The notes under the pieces are model-generated. The model made no database searches and had not been told where the DNA came from. It saw only the letters and a program-made list of their open reading frames with translations. Below, in pieces: positions 15,253 through 23,610 of a stretch of DNA of 27,043 nt. Numbering within the stretch: position 1 is the first letter of the stretch; each line of letters begins with the position of its first letter. This DNA comes from a virus: the IMG/VR virus record IMGVR_UViG_3300042387_001562, positions 1-27,043 of that record; one strand, 5' to 3'. Position numbers and translations under genes: made by a program.

Positions 15253-16359
15253 ATGGCTGAAAGCAGAAACCCATCACCAAGAAAACCAACTCCTAAAACT
15301 CAAGCTGAACTTAGCAATCAGTTATCAGGGGCTAGTAATTCTTTATTAGGAGATCCAAATTTAGCTAACCCTAATTTTAATGGCCCCAATAGATCATTAC
15401 AAAATAGTTGGAAAGATGATACTGTAAAACCATTTACAGTTACTATCCAAGATATAGATGAAACCATAATGTATTATTTTCAAAATGTTATCAAACCATT
15501 TGTAATACAAAACGGAAATAGAATAGAAGTACCCATAATATATGGGTCCCCTGAACGTTGGAAATCAGTTCAACGAGATGGATACTATAAAGATAAAAAT
15601 GGAGCTATAATGGCCCCCCTTATTATGTTTAAACGAGATACAATTGAACGTAATAGAAGTTTGGGCAATAAATTAGACGCTAATTATCCTAATTTGTACG
15701 GGGTAATGAAAAAAAAGTATGATACTAGAAATTTTTATTCGAATTTTAATGTATTAACCAATAGAGTTCCTGAAGAACAATTCTACGCCGTTACTATACC
15801 TGACTACGTTAATCTAACATATAGTTGCGTAGTATACACATATTATGTTGAGCAGCTAAACAAAATAGTAGAAGCAATTAACTATGCTTCAGACACATAT
15901 TGGGGTGATCCTCAACGCTATAAATTTAAGGCTGCTATTGATTCCTTTACTACCGTAACTGAATTACCAACGGGGGCTGAAAGGATAGTAAAAAGCACAT
16001 TTAACATTAAAATGTACGGATATGTAATCCCAAATACATTACAAAATAATGTTTCTTCATTACAAAAATATAGAAATAAAGCTAAACTTATATTTGCATT
16101 AGAAACCACAGACGATCCTATAGTATTTGATCCAAATGTTCCTGTATTAACAGATGATTCTGGAAGACCTAATGCCCAAAACGCAAGAAGTTTGGCAGCA
16201 GATAAATATAATCTTAAACAAGCTCAACTATTTAATGAACCCCCCTCAGTAAATTTTTCTCCTAATTTAGAATATGAAGCTTTATTAAATGAAATAACCG
16301 AATTAAAAAATCAATTAGATGCCGCAAATGCAACTATTCAATCTCTTCAAAACCCCTAA
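15253..16359 (+). CDS. 15: Tail sheath stabiliser / tail completion protein (gp15-like)
   Basis: A 368-residue protein whose core aligns by eye with T4 gp15. Shared landmarks are an early FTVTIQDIDETIMYYF strand-helix, VPIIYGSPERWKSV (T4: VPITYASKEHF), YSCVVYTYYVEQLNKIVEAI (T4: YELSIFTRYEDDMFQIVEQI) and FNIKMYGYVIP (T4: FEVNGWMYPP). In T4 a gp15 hexamer caps the tail tube and sheath and binds the neck. A disordered N-terminal extension (residues about 1-55, Pro/Asn-rich) and a C-terminal coiled coil (YEALLNEITELKNQLDAANA) make it longer than T4 gp15 (272 aa). It completes a 13-14-15 block. Confidence 0.75.
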   Translation: MAESRNPSPRKPTPKTQAELSNQLSGASNSLLGDPNLANPNFNGPNRSLQNSWKDDTVKPFTVTIQDIDETIMYYFQNVIKPFVIQNGNRIEVPIIYGSPERWKSVQRDGYYKDKNGAIMAPLIMFKRDTIERNRSLGNKLDANYPNLYGVMKKKYDTRNFYSNFNVLTNRVPEEQFYAVTIPDYVNLTYSCVVYTYYVEQLNKIVEAINYASDTYWGDPQRYKFKAAIDSFTTVTELPTGAERIVKSTFNIKMYGYVIPNTLQNNVSSLQKYRNKAKLIFALETTDDPIVFDPNVPVLTDDSGRPNAQNARSLAADKYNLKQAQLFNEPPSVNFSPNLEYEALLNEITELKNQLDAANATIQSLQNP

Positions 16360-16383
16360 TATTAATAAATTGGAGTTGTACTA

Positions 16384-16439
16384 TTTTAAACTTTAATTAA
16401 CTATTACTAAAAAGAACAAAATAATTTGGAAGTTTAAAA
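16384..16439 (+). repeat. Short inverted repeat in the intergenic gap
   Basis: TTTTAAACTT (16384-16393) and AAGTTTAAAA (16430-16439) are perfect 10-nt inverted copies 36 nt apart in the 109-nt gap after the gp15-like gene. The arms are AT-rich, so chance is possible. A TATAAATA box (16454-16461), identical to the T4 late promoter core, follows, 7 nt before the next ATG. Confidence 0.35.
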
Positions 16440-16453
16440 ATAATTTATTATAT

Positions 16454-16461
16454 TATAAATA
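16454..16461 (+). promoter_or_regulatory. T4-type late promoter box TATAAATA
   Basis: An exact match to the T4 late promoter core lies 7 nt before ATG 16469, preceding the small coiled-coil gene and the glycan cassette. AT-rich sequence gives such matches by chance, so this is tentative. Confidence 0.35.
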
Positions 16462-16468
16462 AAAATTT

Positions 16469-16717
16469 ATGGAAAGATTAACACAACAAGAACTAGAAAA
16501 ACTTCAAGAACTTCAACAAAGAGGCCAAACACTAATTAATGAATTAGGGCAAATTGAGATTGCAAAATTATCACTCCAAAATAGACGTGAAAACTCAGAA
16601 CAACTTTTATCTCAATTACAGATTGACGAACAAGTTTATACTAAAGAATTAACAAATAAATACGGTCGAGTTTCAATTGACCCCCAAACTGGTGAAATTA
16701 CTAAGATAGAAGATTAA
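16469..16717 (+). CDS. Small coiled-coil protein of unknown function
   Basis: This 82-residue protein is a near-continuous heptad-like helix (LTQQELEKLQELQQRGQTL, then LSLQNRRENSEQLLSQL). It ends in a short beta-type segment (YGRVSIDPQTGEI). No membrane segment is present. It lies between the tail completion gene and the first cassette gene, with 14 nt to the latter. Small coiled-coil proteins of this build accompany tail genes in other marine myoviruses, but I assign no function. Confidence 0.65.
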   Translation: MERLTQQELEKLQELQQRGQTLINELGQIEIAKLSLQNRRENSEQLLSQLQIDEQVYTKELTNKYGRVSIDPQTGEITKIED

Positions 16718-16731
16718 TTTTTTAAAAGGTT

Positions 16732-17721
16732 ATGATTGATAATTTCGTAAAATTAGTTTTAGAAAATGGGGGAACAATAAAACCTTTATTAATCCCCTCA
16801 GAAAATACAGGTGGGACAGGTTTATGTAATCCTTCAATTTACATCGATAATGGTAAACCCATTATGAATCTTCGCCACGTGGATTATACTTTATATCATT
16901 GTGAGGGTGAACAACGATTTCAAACTAGATGGGGGAATGAATATAGACCATTTTGTTATTTACATCCTGAAGATGATTGTGTTTTAAGAACAACAAATTA
17001 TTTTTGTGAATTAGATCCTATAACTCTTGAAATCCAATCATACCAAAAAGTAGATACCTCCAAACTAGACAGTCCCCCAGTTTGGGAATTTATAGGATTA
17101 GAAGATGCACGATTAGTTAGGTGGGATGGTAAACTTTATATGTGTGGGGTTAGACGAGATACTAAACCTAATGGAGAGGGTAGAATGGAACTTTCAGAAA
17201 TAGTAGATGGTAAAGAAATATCTCGTTTTAGAATTAAACCTCCAAAAGATCCAAATTCATACTGCGAAAAAAATTGGATGCCTATCCTAGATATGCCCTA
17301 TCATTTTGTAAAATGGGCAAACCCCACAGAAATAGTAAAGGTTTACCCTGAAGAAGGACGTTCTGAACAAGTTTATTTAGTAGAATCTATCAACCAAAAT
17401 GTGCGTAGAGATATTAGAGGGGGTTCACAAGTTATATCTTTGGACAATTATAGGATAGCAGTAACACATGAAGTAGATTTATGGAATAGTGAAAATTCTT
17501 CCAAAGATGGTAGATATTACCATAGATTTATAATTTGGGATAAAGATTGGAACATTATTAAAACAAGTAAAGAGTTTCATTTTATGAGTGCTTGGGTAGA
17601 GTTTTGTTGTGGAATGGTAATATATGAAAATAAAATTCTTATCACATTCGCCTTTCAGGATAATGCAGCATTTATTCTTCAAATACCAGTTCAATTTTTT
17701 AAATCATTTTTAGAGATATGA
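16732..17721 (+). CDS. Five-bladed beta-propeller glycoside hydrolase/phosphorylase-like protein (GH130/GH43 superfamily type)
   Basis: A 329-residue protein with the motif order seen in GH130-like propellers: NPSIY (33-37), GLEDARLV (122-129), EKNWMP (179-184), RGGSQ (229-233), HEVD (246-249) and a closing strand LITFAFQDNAAF. Known relatives cleave or phosphorolyse mannosides, or are fused to glycosyltransferases. The acidic residues E124/D125 (in GLEDAR) and the KNW element are typical substrate-site positions. The substrate cannot be told. There is no signal peptide, so it acts in the cytoplasm or on the virion. It overlaps the TPR-FkbM gene by 4 nt and opens a cassette of glycan-related genes. 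A catalytically dead sugar-binding role is possible. Confidence 0.65.
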   Translation: MIDNFVKLVLENGGTIKPLLIPSENTGGTGLCNPSIYIDNGKPIMNLRHVDYTLYHCEGEQRFQTRWGNEYRPFCYLHPEDDCVLRTTNYFCELDPITLEIQSYQKVDTSKLDSPPVWEFIGLEDARLVRWDGKLYMCGVRRDTKPNGEGRMELSEIVDGKEISRFRIKPPKDPNSYCEKNWMPILDMPYHFVKWANPTEIVKVYPEEGRSEQVYLVESINQNVRRDIRGGSQVISLDNYRIAVTHEVDLWNSENSSKDGRYYHRFIIWDKDWNIIKTSKEFHFMSAWVEFCCGMVIYENKILITFAFQDNAAFILQIPVQFFKSFLEI

Positions 17722-18974
17722 CATTAGAATATCATTTAGGGGAATTTATAAAAGACCCACTTAACCCAGCTAAAAATTTCAATTTAGGGCTTTTATATGA
17801 TATTAATGGCCATACGGCATCTGCAATTTCTTTTTATTTAAGATGTGCCGAATATAGTTACGATAATGATTTAACGTATGAATCTTTATTAAGATTAGCT
17901 ACGTGTTTAGGAAAACAAAGTAGAAGAATTAATAGTGAACGAGGAGTATACTTACATGCTATATCTTTAATTCCTGATAGGCCTGAAGCCTATTTTCTTT
18001 TAAGTCAACATTATGAGAGATTAAAAGAATGGTTAGAATGTTATACTATGGCTAATTTAGCAGAGTTTTATAAAAACAATTCCCAACCTACTTATACAGA
18101 TATTAGCTATCCTGGAGAATATGGCCCAACATTTCAAAAAGCAATTTCATCTTGGTGGGTTGGGCAATTTGAAGAGTCTAAAAAACTATTTTATAAATTA
18201 GCAGATGAATATGGTGAAGATATGTTAGATGATTATAAAAATTCAGTAATAAATAATATAAATGCTTTAGGTTTATATAATCATCCCCATTTAAAATATA
18301 CCCCAACCCAACAGAATAACCTAAAATACCAATTTAAAGGAGTTGAAAATATACAAGAAAACTACTCCCAAGCCTACCAGGATATATTTGTTTTAACTAT
18401 GTTAAATGGTAAAAAAAATGGAACATATCTTGAAATAGGAGCAGGAGATGCTTTTTATGGTAGTAACACCGCTCTTTTAGATTTACAATTTGGGTGGGGT
18501 GGTATATCTATTGAATATAATAGTAATTATATTGAAAATTTTAAACAAAATAGAACTAGTATTTTAATAAATGAAGATGCAACACAAATAAATTATACTA
18601 ATTTACTTAAAACAAATAATTTTCCTACAAATATTGATTATTTACAATTAGATTGTGAACCTAGTGAAATAACTTATAATATTCTTCTCAAAATACCCTT
18701 TGAAGAATATAAGTTTGCAATTATAACATACGAGCACGATTATTATACAGACCCAAATCGAAATTCATGTATTTCTTGCACATATCGTGAAAAATCACGA
18801 GAATTTTTAATATCTAAGGGATATGAACTTATAGTTAATAATGTGGCGCCTGATAAATTGTGTTCTTTTGAGGATTGGTGGGTTCATCCTGATTTAGTAG
18901 ATAAAGAAATTATAGATAAAATAAAATTTATTAGCGATAAAACTAAAAAATCAACAACTTGTATATTTAAGTGA
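17718..18974 (+). CDS. TPR domain fused to FkbM-type methyltransferase
   Basis: A 418-residue fusion. Residues about 1-200 are helical tetratricopeptide-like repeats (NFNLGLLYDINGHTASAISF at 20-39; AYFLLSQHYERLKEW at 91-105). Residues about 215-418 form an FkbM-like methyltransferase with SYSQAYQD-type entry (QAYQDIFVL), SAM motif YLEIGAGDAFYGSNT (237-251), IEYN, DYLQLDCEP (307-314) and terminal FEDWWVHPD. FkbM enzymes O-methylate sugars or other small substrates. The TPR part may hold the glycan or protein partner. It is coupled to the propeller gene by ATGA and followed within 1 nt by a second FkbM gene. Low-GC codon choice is marked. Confidence 0.78.
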   Translation: MTLEYHLGEFIKDPLNPAKNFNLGLLYDINGHTASAISFYLRCAEYSYDNDLTYESLLRLATCLGKQSRRINSERGVYLHAISLIPDRPEAYFLLSQHYERLKEWLECYTMANLAEFYKNNSQPTYTDISYPGEYGPTFQKAISSWWVGQFEESKKLFYKLADEYGEDMLDDYKNSVINNINALGLYNHPHLKYTPTQQNNLKYQFKGVENIQENYSQAYQDIFVLTMLNGKKNGTYLEIGAGDAFYGSNTALLDLQFGWGGISIEYNSNYIENFKQNRTSILINEDATQINYTNLLKTNNFPTNIDYLQLDCEPSEITYNILLKIPFEEYKFAIITYEHDYYTDPNRNSCISCTYREKSREFLISKGYELIVNNVAPDKLCSFEDWWVHPDLVDKEIIDKIKFISDKTKKSTTCIFK

Positions 18975-18975
18975 T

Positions 18976-19584
18976 ATGAAAGAAAAAATAGCTTTTGACA
19001 TTGGGGCATGCACTGGTGAAACTCTAAATAAATTTAAAGATTACGATATCATATATGCATTTGAACCCAACCCATTCAGTTTTAATATCTTAGAAAAAAA
19101 ATATAATAACATTAATGTAAAGCTATTTAATATTGCCATATCGGACGAAAATGGTTATAAAAAATTTAATTGTCACGACCATTATCAATATTCATCATTT
19201 TTAAAAATTTTAAATACCGGGGAATTTGCCGAAAGATGCCATGATATAGATACTGGGTATAATAATATAGTTGGTATTATTGATGTTGAAACTGTAAGGC
19301 TAGATACTTTTATGTCTAATAATTTTATACCCCATATTGATTACTTAAAAATAGATACACAAGGATATGATTTAAATGTAGTTAAGTCATTGGGAGACAT
19401 GATAAATAAAGTAAAAATTATTGAATTAGAAACTCAAATTAAACCTCTTTATAAAAATTCTCCCACAAAAGAAGAGATTATAAATTATATGACATTTAAT
19501 AAATTTAAATTAGCATCATCTTTCCCTAATTCACCTTTAGTAGAGGGGTATGAAGAAATATTAATATTTGAGAATATAAACTAA
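18976..19584 (+). CDS. FkbM family methyltransferase
   Basis: A 202-residue SAM-dependent methyltransferase with motif FDIGACTGETL (7-17), the ribose-binding acidic E30 in YAFEPNP, and DYLKIDTQGYDLNVVKSLG (122-140), the characteristic FkbM signature. The C-terminus (LVEGYEEILIFEN) is also typical. The probable reaction is O-methylation of a sugar or related hydroxyl in the cytoplasm. It is a stand-alone domain, unlike the TPR-fused enzyme immediately upstream, so the phage encodes two different FkbM enzymes side by side. Acceptor unknown. Confidence 0.88.
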   Translation: MKEKIAFDIGACTGETLNKFKDYDIIYAFEPNPFSFNILEKKYNNINVKLFNIAISDENGYKKFNCHDHYQYSSFLKILNTGEFAERCHDIDTGYNNIVGIIDVETVRLDTFMSNNFIPHIDYLKIDTQGYDLNVVKSLGDMINKVKIIELETQIKPLYKNSPTKEEIINYMTFNKFKLASSFPNSPLVEGYEEILIFENIN

Positions 19585-19590
19585 ATTAAT

Positions 19591-20385
19591 ATGATACCAG
19601 TTATAGGAATACCAATATTAAATGGAACTCATTGGCTACAACGCTTAATATTTAGCATAGATTATCCGGTTGATAATGTTGTTATATTTAATAACGGAAA
19701 TAAAGAAATTATAGAAGAATTAGATAATTTAACTAAAATAAATCACCCTTATATAAATAATATAACAATTTGCCATTTACCTTCTAATTTGGGTGTATCT
19801 GCTGCTTGGAATTTAACTATAAAATCTTATAATACATCTTCTTATTGGGTTATATCAAATCACGATATTGCTTTTACGCCCGGATTATTAAAAGAAATGT
19901 ATGAAAAAGCCCAAAATGAAGAAATTGGGATGGTACATGGGAGTGGGGGGGATTTTAATGATGGCTCATATGATTTGTTTTTGATAAAAGATTGGATAAT
20001 TCAAAAATTAGGATTATTTGATGAAAATCTTTCTCCAGCTTATTGCGAGGATGCGGATTATATTATGAAAATTACAAGATATAATTGGGATAATCCTCAT
20101 AATCAAATTAAAAAAATATCATCTTTAAATACCCCTTATTATCATGGTATTGGGTTATCTACCGATAAAAATTATTATCAACATGGTAGTCAAACTAAAA
20201 AGCAAAATGATGAATTGACCAAAAAATTAGATGAAATAAATATAATTAACTTTCAATATATGAATATGAAGTGGGGTGAAGGTTGGAGAATGACAAATCC
20301 ACAAATGTATCCTATGGGTATAGAAAATATGCCCATAACTTATACTTCATATGATTTAGAATTCATCAGAACCAAAAATATATAA
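19591..20385 (+). CDS. Family 2-like glycosyltransferase (GT-A fold)
   Basis: A 264-residue protein with a Rossmann-like start (IPVIGIPILNG, VVIFNNGN), then LPSNLGVSAAWNLTI, which matches the NxGxxxAxN element of GT2 rhamnosyl-type transferases. The metal/nucleotide site is written NHD (90-92) instead of DxD. The acceptor-side motif is LSPAYCEDADYIMK (147-160), with acids E153, D154 and D156. It should transfer a sugar from a nucleotide sugar to a glycan or protein. It lacks a membrane anchor. It lies 6 nt after the FkbM gene. The replaced DxD residue leaves donor specificity open. Confidence 0.82.
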   Translation: MIPVIGIPILNGTHWLQRLIFSIDYPVDNVVIFNNGNKEIIEELDNLTKINHPYINNITICHLPSNLGVSAAWNLTIKSYNTSSYWVISNHDIAFTPGLLKEMYEKAQNEEIGMVHGSGGDFNDGSYDLFLIKDWIIQKLGLFDENLSPAYCEDADYIMKITRYNWDNPHNQIKKISSLNTPYYHGIGLSTDKNYYQHGSQTKKQNDELTKKLDEINIINFQYMNMKWGEGWRMTNPQMYPMGIENMPITYTSYDLEFIRTKNI

Positions 20386-20409
20386 AAAACAATTTAAACT
20401 TTATAATAT

Positions 20410-21135
20410 ATGAGTGAACTAGCAACAGTAAAACATTCCGGAAATATAGGAGATATTTTATACAGTCTTCCAGTAGTAAAACATATACATGATATTACTA
20501 ATCAAAAAGTAAATTTTTATTTAAATCCTATTGATGATAGAATGTCTATGGAGTCTAGTAATTTACTTAAACCTTTATTAGAACACCAATATTATATAAA
20601 TGAAGTAAATATATATAATGATCAATATATAAATTATGATCTAGATACTTTTAGAAATTATCTATTTTTTTCTAATTTAGGTACAATGCACTTAGCTGCT
20701 TTTAATTTTGATTTTGATCTTAAAAATAAACCTTCTATATTTTTAGATAATAAATTAAAATTTAGTATACCTACATGCGATATTATAATTAATAGAACAC
20801 AAAGATATAATAATGACAACTTTCCCTGGGAATATGTTCTTAATGAGCAATACAAATATTATTCTAAAGGTTTTGTAGGATTATTATACGAATTCAATTT
20901 TTTTAGAGAAAAATACAATATTGAAAATTTAATATACATTCCTATTAAAAATTATCTAGAATTAGCTTGGCTTATAAAAGAATCTAAAATTTTTATAGGA
21001 AATTGTAGTTCCCCATATGCTTTAGCTGAAACTTTAAAACACAATACTATTCAAGAAACTTGTATAGAATATCCTTCTTGTTTATACTCTAGACCAAATG
21101 CCCAATATTTTTTACAACATTTTTTTACTATTTAA
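20410..21135 (+). CDS. GT9 (heptosyltransferase)-like GT-B protein, short form
   Basis: A 241-residue protein that looks like a compact heptosyltransferase relative. KHSGNIGDILYSLPVVKHI (8-26) matches the N-terminal GDxLxxLPxV signature of GT9 enzymes. LAWLIKESKIFIGNCSSPYA (185-204) matches the C-terminal sugar-nucleotide site, in which the usual GNDTG is replaced by GNCSS. It is about 100 residues shorter than typical heptosyltransferases, and the middle is Asn/Tyr/Ile-rich. It may be an active reduced enzyme or a diverged binding protein. It sits between the GT2 and oxygenase genes, with 24 nt and 3 nt gaps. Confidence 0.68.
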   Translation: MSELATVKHSGNIGDILYSLPVVKHIHDITNQKVNFYLNPIDDRMSMESSNLLKPLLEHQYYINEVNIYNDQYINYDLDTFRNYLFFSNLGTMHLAAFNFDFDLKNKPSIFLDNKLKFSIPTCDIIINRTQRYNNDNFPWEYVLNEQYKYYSKGFVGLLYEFNFFREKYNIENLIYIPIKNYLELAWLIKESKIFIGNCSSPYALAETLKHNTIQETCIEYPSCLYSRPNAQYFLQHFFTI

Positions 21136-21138
21136 AAT

Positions 21139-21813
21139 ATGAACCCATATTACATAGACCCAACCCCAGACTCAGATTGGGGCATTATAGAAACTAATAA
21201 GTTTGGCTTAATGAAAAACCAACGCAAATCTTTTTTTGTAGTTGATAATTTTTATGAAGATCCGTATGCTGTAAGAGAATTTGCCCTTCAACAAACCTAC
21301 TTTCCTGGTGAAGGGGCAGTAGGTTCAAGAACCCGTAAACAATTTCTTTTTGAAGGCTTAAAAGAAAAATTTGAAGAAATTATAGGCATAAAAATAGCAG
21401 AACATACCAAAAATAAACAGGGTTGGAAAGATGGGGGAATAAATGGGCGTTTCCAAACTTGCACTGCCGGTACCCCTTTAGTATATCACTGCGATTCCCA
21501 ACAATGGGCTGGTATGATATATCTTACACCTGACGCCCCCCCTCAATGCGGAACAAGTTTTTTTAGACATAAAGAAACTAAAATAAAACACAATTCTGAA
21601 ATAAATTGGGAAAATGGAGAATGTAATAAAGTATTTAACCAGCACACATTTTTAGACGGAACTCCTTATGAATTAATAGATAAAATAGGTAATGTATTTA
21701 ATAGACTAGTTATATTTAATGGCGGGTTAATACATTCTGCCTCTGAATATTTTGGTTGGGATATTCCATCTTCTCGTTTATTTCATATGTTTTTCTTTGA
21801 TGGAGAGATATAA
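21139..21813 (+). CDS. 2-oxoglutarate/Fe(II) oxygenase-like protein (DUF6445 type)
   Basis: A 224-residue protein with a recognisable HxD...H...R arrangement: VYHCDSQQWAGMIYLTPDAP places H117 and D119, LVIFNGGLIHSASEYFG places H199, and SSRLFHMFFF places R213 for 2-oxoglutarate. GTSFFRHKET follows the first strand pair, as in DUF6445-like proteins of marine phages and bacteria. The N-terminus contains FFVVDNFYEDPYAVREFAL, also typical. It probably hydroxylates or otherwise oxidises a substrate in the cytoplasm; the substrate is unknown. As the last gene of the glycan cassette it could act on a sugar, lipid or protein side chain. The sheath gene follows 48 nt later. Confidence 0.75.
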   Translation: MNPYYIDPTPDSDWGIIETNKFGLMKNQRKSFFVVDNFYEDPYAVREFALQQTYFPGEGAVGSRTRKQFLFEGLKEKFEEIIGIKIAEHTKNKQGWKDGGINGRFQTCTAGTPLVYHCDSQQWAGMIYLTPDAPPQCGTSFFRHKETKIKHNSEINWENGECNKVFNQHTFLDGTPYELIDKIGNVFNRLVIFNGGLIHSASEYFGWDIPSSRLFHMFFFDGEI

Positions 21814-21861
21814 TTTTTAAAAAATTCTGTCATATGTATTATCAACAAAACCCGATAAAAC

Positions 21862-23565
21862 ATGGCAGAAACTTTAATATCACCCGGCGTATTAGCAAGA
21901 GAAAACGATAATTCTTTTGTATCCCAACAACCCGTAACTGTTGGAGCCGCTATCATAGGACCCACAGTTAAAGGTCCAGTTCAAATACCTACAGTAGTAA
22001 CTACATATTCAGATTATGTAAATAAATTTGGTACTACTTTTTTAAGTGGGGGTCAAGAATATAGTTATTTAACTTCTATTTCGGCTTATAATTATTTCCA
22101 AAATGGTGGTACCTCATTATTAGTAGCTAGAGTAGCTTCAGGATCCTTTACTCCCGCTTCAGCTTCAATCTTAGCTAGTGGTAGTACTATAGCCTTTACT
22201 TTAAAAACTATTTCTGAAGGTACTATAATGAACAATTCAGGTTCAGAAGGTACTAATGGTATTTTATCAAGTGGTTCAGCTGATAATGTAAGATGGCAAA
22301 TTGCAAACCGCGATACGGGTTCAGGAACATTTAGTTTATTAATTAGACAGGGTAATGATACTACCACAGAACCTATAGTATTAGAAACCTGGACTAATCT
22401 TTCATTAGACCCAACACAACCCAATTATATAGCAAGAGTAATTGGTGACAGTTACCAATCATATAATTCAAGTGAAAATTATATCCAAGTAAACGGTACT
22501 TTCCCTAACCAATCAAGATACGTTTATATATCTGCGGTTAATAACCCAACTCCTTATTATTTTGATAATAATGGAACTGCACAATCTCTATATACAAGCT
22601 CTATTCCACTAAACGCTAGCGGCACTTTCAACAACGCCACAGGTAATTTATTTTATGGCGGGGGCGCTAAATATTATAGTGCAATATCAGGTACAGTCAA
22701 TATTCAGGGTATTAGTTCCTCAGATTACAATAATATGATTAATTTAATGGCTAACCAAGACGATTATAGATTTAATTCTATTACAATTCCTGGTTTAACT
22801 ATAGCCGATAATTCAACCCAAGTAACCAACTTAGCAAATAATGTTCAATCTCGTGGTGACGCTATTTTAGTAGCAGATACTCGCCCTTATGGAGCTCAAT
22901 TATCTCAAACTATAACATCAGCTACTTCAATTAACAATTCATATGTTACTACCTACTGGCCTTGGTTACAAACCATTGACCCAGGAACAGGACAATTAGT
23001 TTGGGTACCGGCTTCAACAATGATCCCGGGTGTATATGCATTTAACGATAGTGTATCCGAACCTTGGTTTGCACCTGCAGGTATTAATAGAGGAGGTTTA
23101 AGTACAGTAGTTAGAGCAGAAAGAAAATTATCACAAACAAACCGCAATGATCTTTATGTAGGTAATGTTAATCCTATTGCTACTTTCCCTGGAACTGGAG
23201 TTGTAGTATACGGACAAAAAACACTACAGAAAAAAGCATCTGCTCTTGATCGTGTAAACGTTCGTAGATTATTAATTGCTCTTAAGTCTTACATTTCTCA
23301 AGTAGCAAACAATTTAGTATTTGAACAAAACACAATTGCAACAAGAAATGCATTCTTAAGCCAAGTAAACCCATATCTAGAATCAGTACAACAACGCCAA
23401 GGATTATATGCATTTAGAGTAATTATGGATGATTCAAATAACACACCTGATGTAATCGATAGAAATCAGATGATTGGTCAAATTTATCTTCAACCAACCA
23501 AAACTGCTGAATTTATTTACCTTGATTTCAATATTACTCCAACGGGCGCAACTTTCCCTGCGTAA
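21862..23565 (+). CDS. 18: Contractile tail sheath protein (T4 gp18-like)
   Basis: A 567-residue sheath subunit. The N-terminal domain has the usual entry LISPGVLARENDNSF, VTVGAAIIGPTVKGP and VVTTYSDYVNKFG. The variable middle (about residues 100-270) is Ser/Thr/Asn-rich and surface exposed. The C-terminal core is well conserved: GVVVYGQKTLQKKASALDRV, NVRRLLIALKSYI, NTIATRNAFLSQVNPYLESV and GQIYLQPTKTAEFIYLDF. On contraction it drives the tube through the host envelope. It directly follows the glycan cassette and precedes the tube gene. It is shorter than T4 gp18 (659 aa). Confidence 0.96.
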   Translation: MAETLISPGVLARENDNSFVSQQPVTVGAAIIGPTVKGPVQIPTVVTTYSDYVNKFGTTFLSGGQEYSYLTSISAYNYFQNGGTSLLVARVASGSFTPASASILASGSTIAFTLKTISEGTIMNNSGSEGTNGILSSGSADNVRWQIANRDTGSGTFSLLIRQGNDTTTEPIVLETWTNLSLDPTQPNYIARVIGDSYQSYNSSENYIQVNGTFPNQSRYVYISAVNNPTPYYFDNNGTAQSLYTSSIPLNASGTFNNATGNLFYGGGAKYYSAISGTVNIQGISSSDYNNMINLMANQDDYRFNSITIPGLTIADNSTQVTNLANNVQSRGDAILVADTRPYGAQLSQTITSATSINNSYVTTYWPWLQTIDPGTGQLVWVPASTMIPGVYAFNDSVSEPWFAPAGINRGGLSTVVRAERKLSQTNRNDLYVGNVNPIATFPGTGVVVYGQKTLQKKASALDRVNVRRLLIALKSYISQVANNLVFEQNTIATRNAFLSQVNPYLESVQQRQGLYAFRVIMDDSNNTPDVIDRNQMIGQIYLQPTKTAEFIYLDFNITPTGATFPA

Positions 23566-23580
23566 ATTTTTAAAAATATA

Positions 23581-23590
23581 ATATTTATAA
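23581..23590 (+). promoter_or_regulatory. ATATTTATAA motif upstream of tail tube gene
   Basis: The 10-mer ends 20 nt before ATG 23611, a distance that would give a short leader if transcription starts 5-8 nt downstream. A palindrome ATTTTTAAAAAT (23566-23577) precedes it. Confidence 0.5.
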
Positions 23591-23610
23591 ACAAATAAAA
23601 ATAATATAAC

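Noticed and set aside
22092-22424. Reverse-strand 110-aa open frame
   Set aside because: Shadow of the tail sheath gene with no recognisable features.
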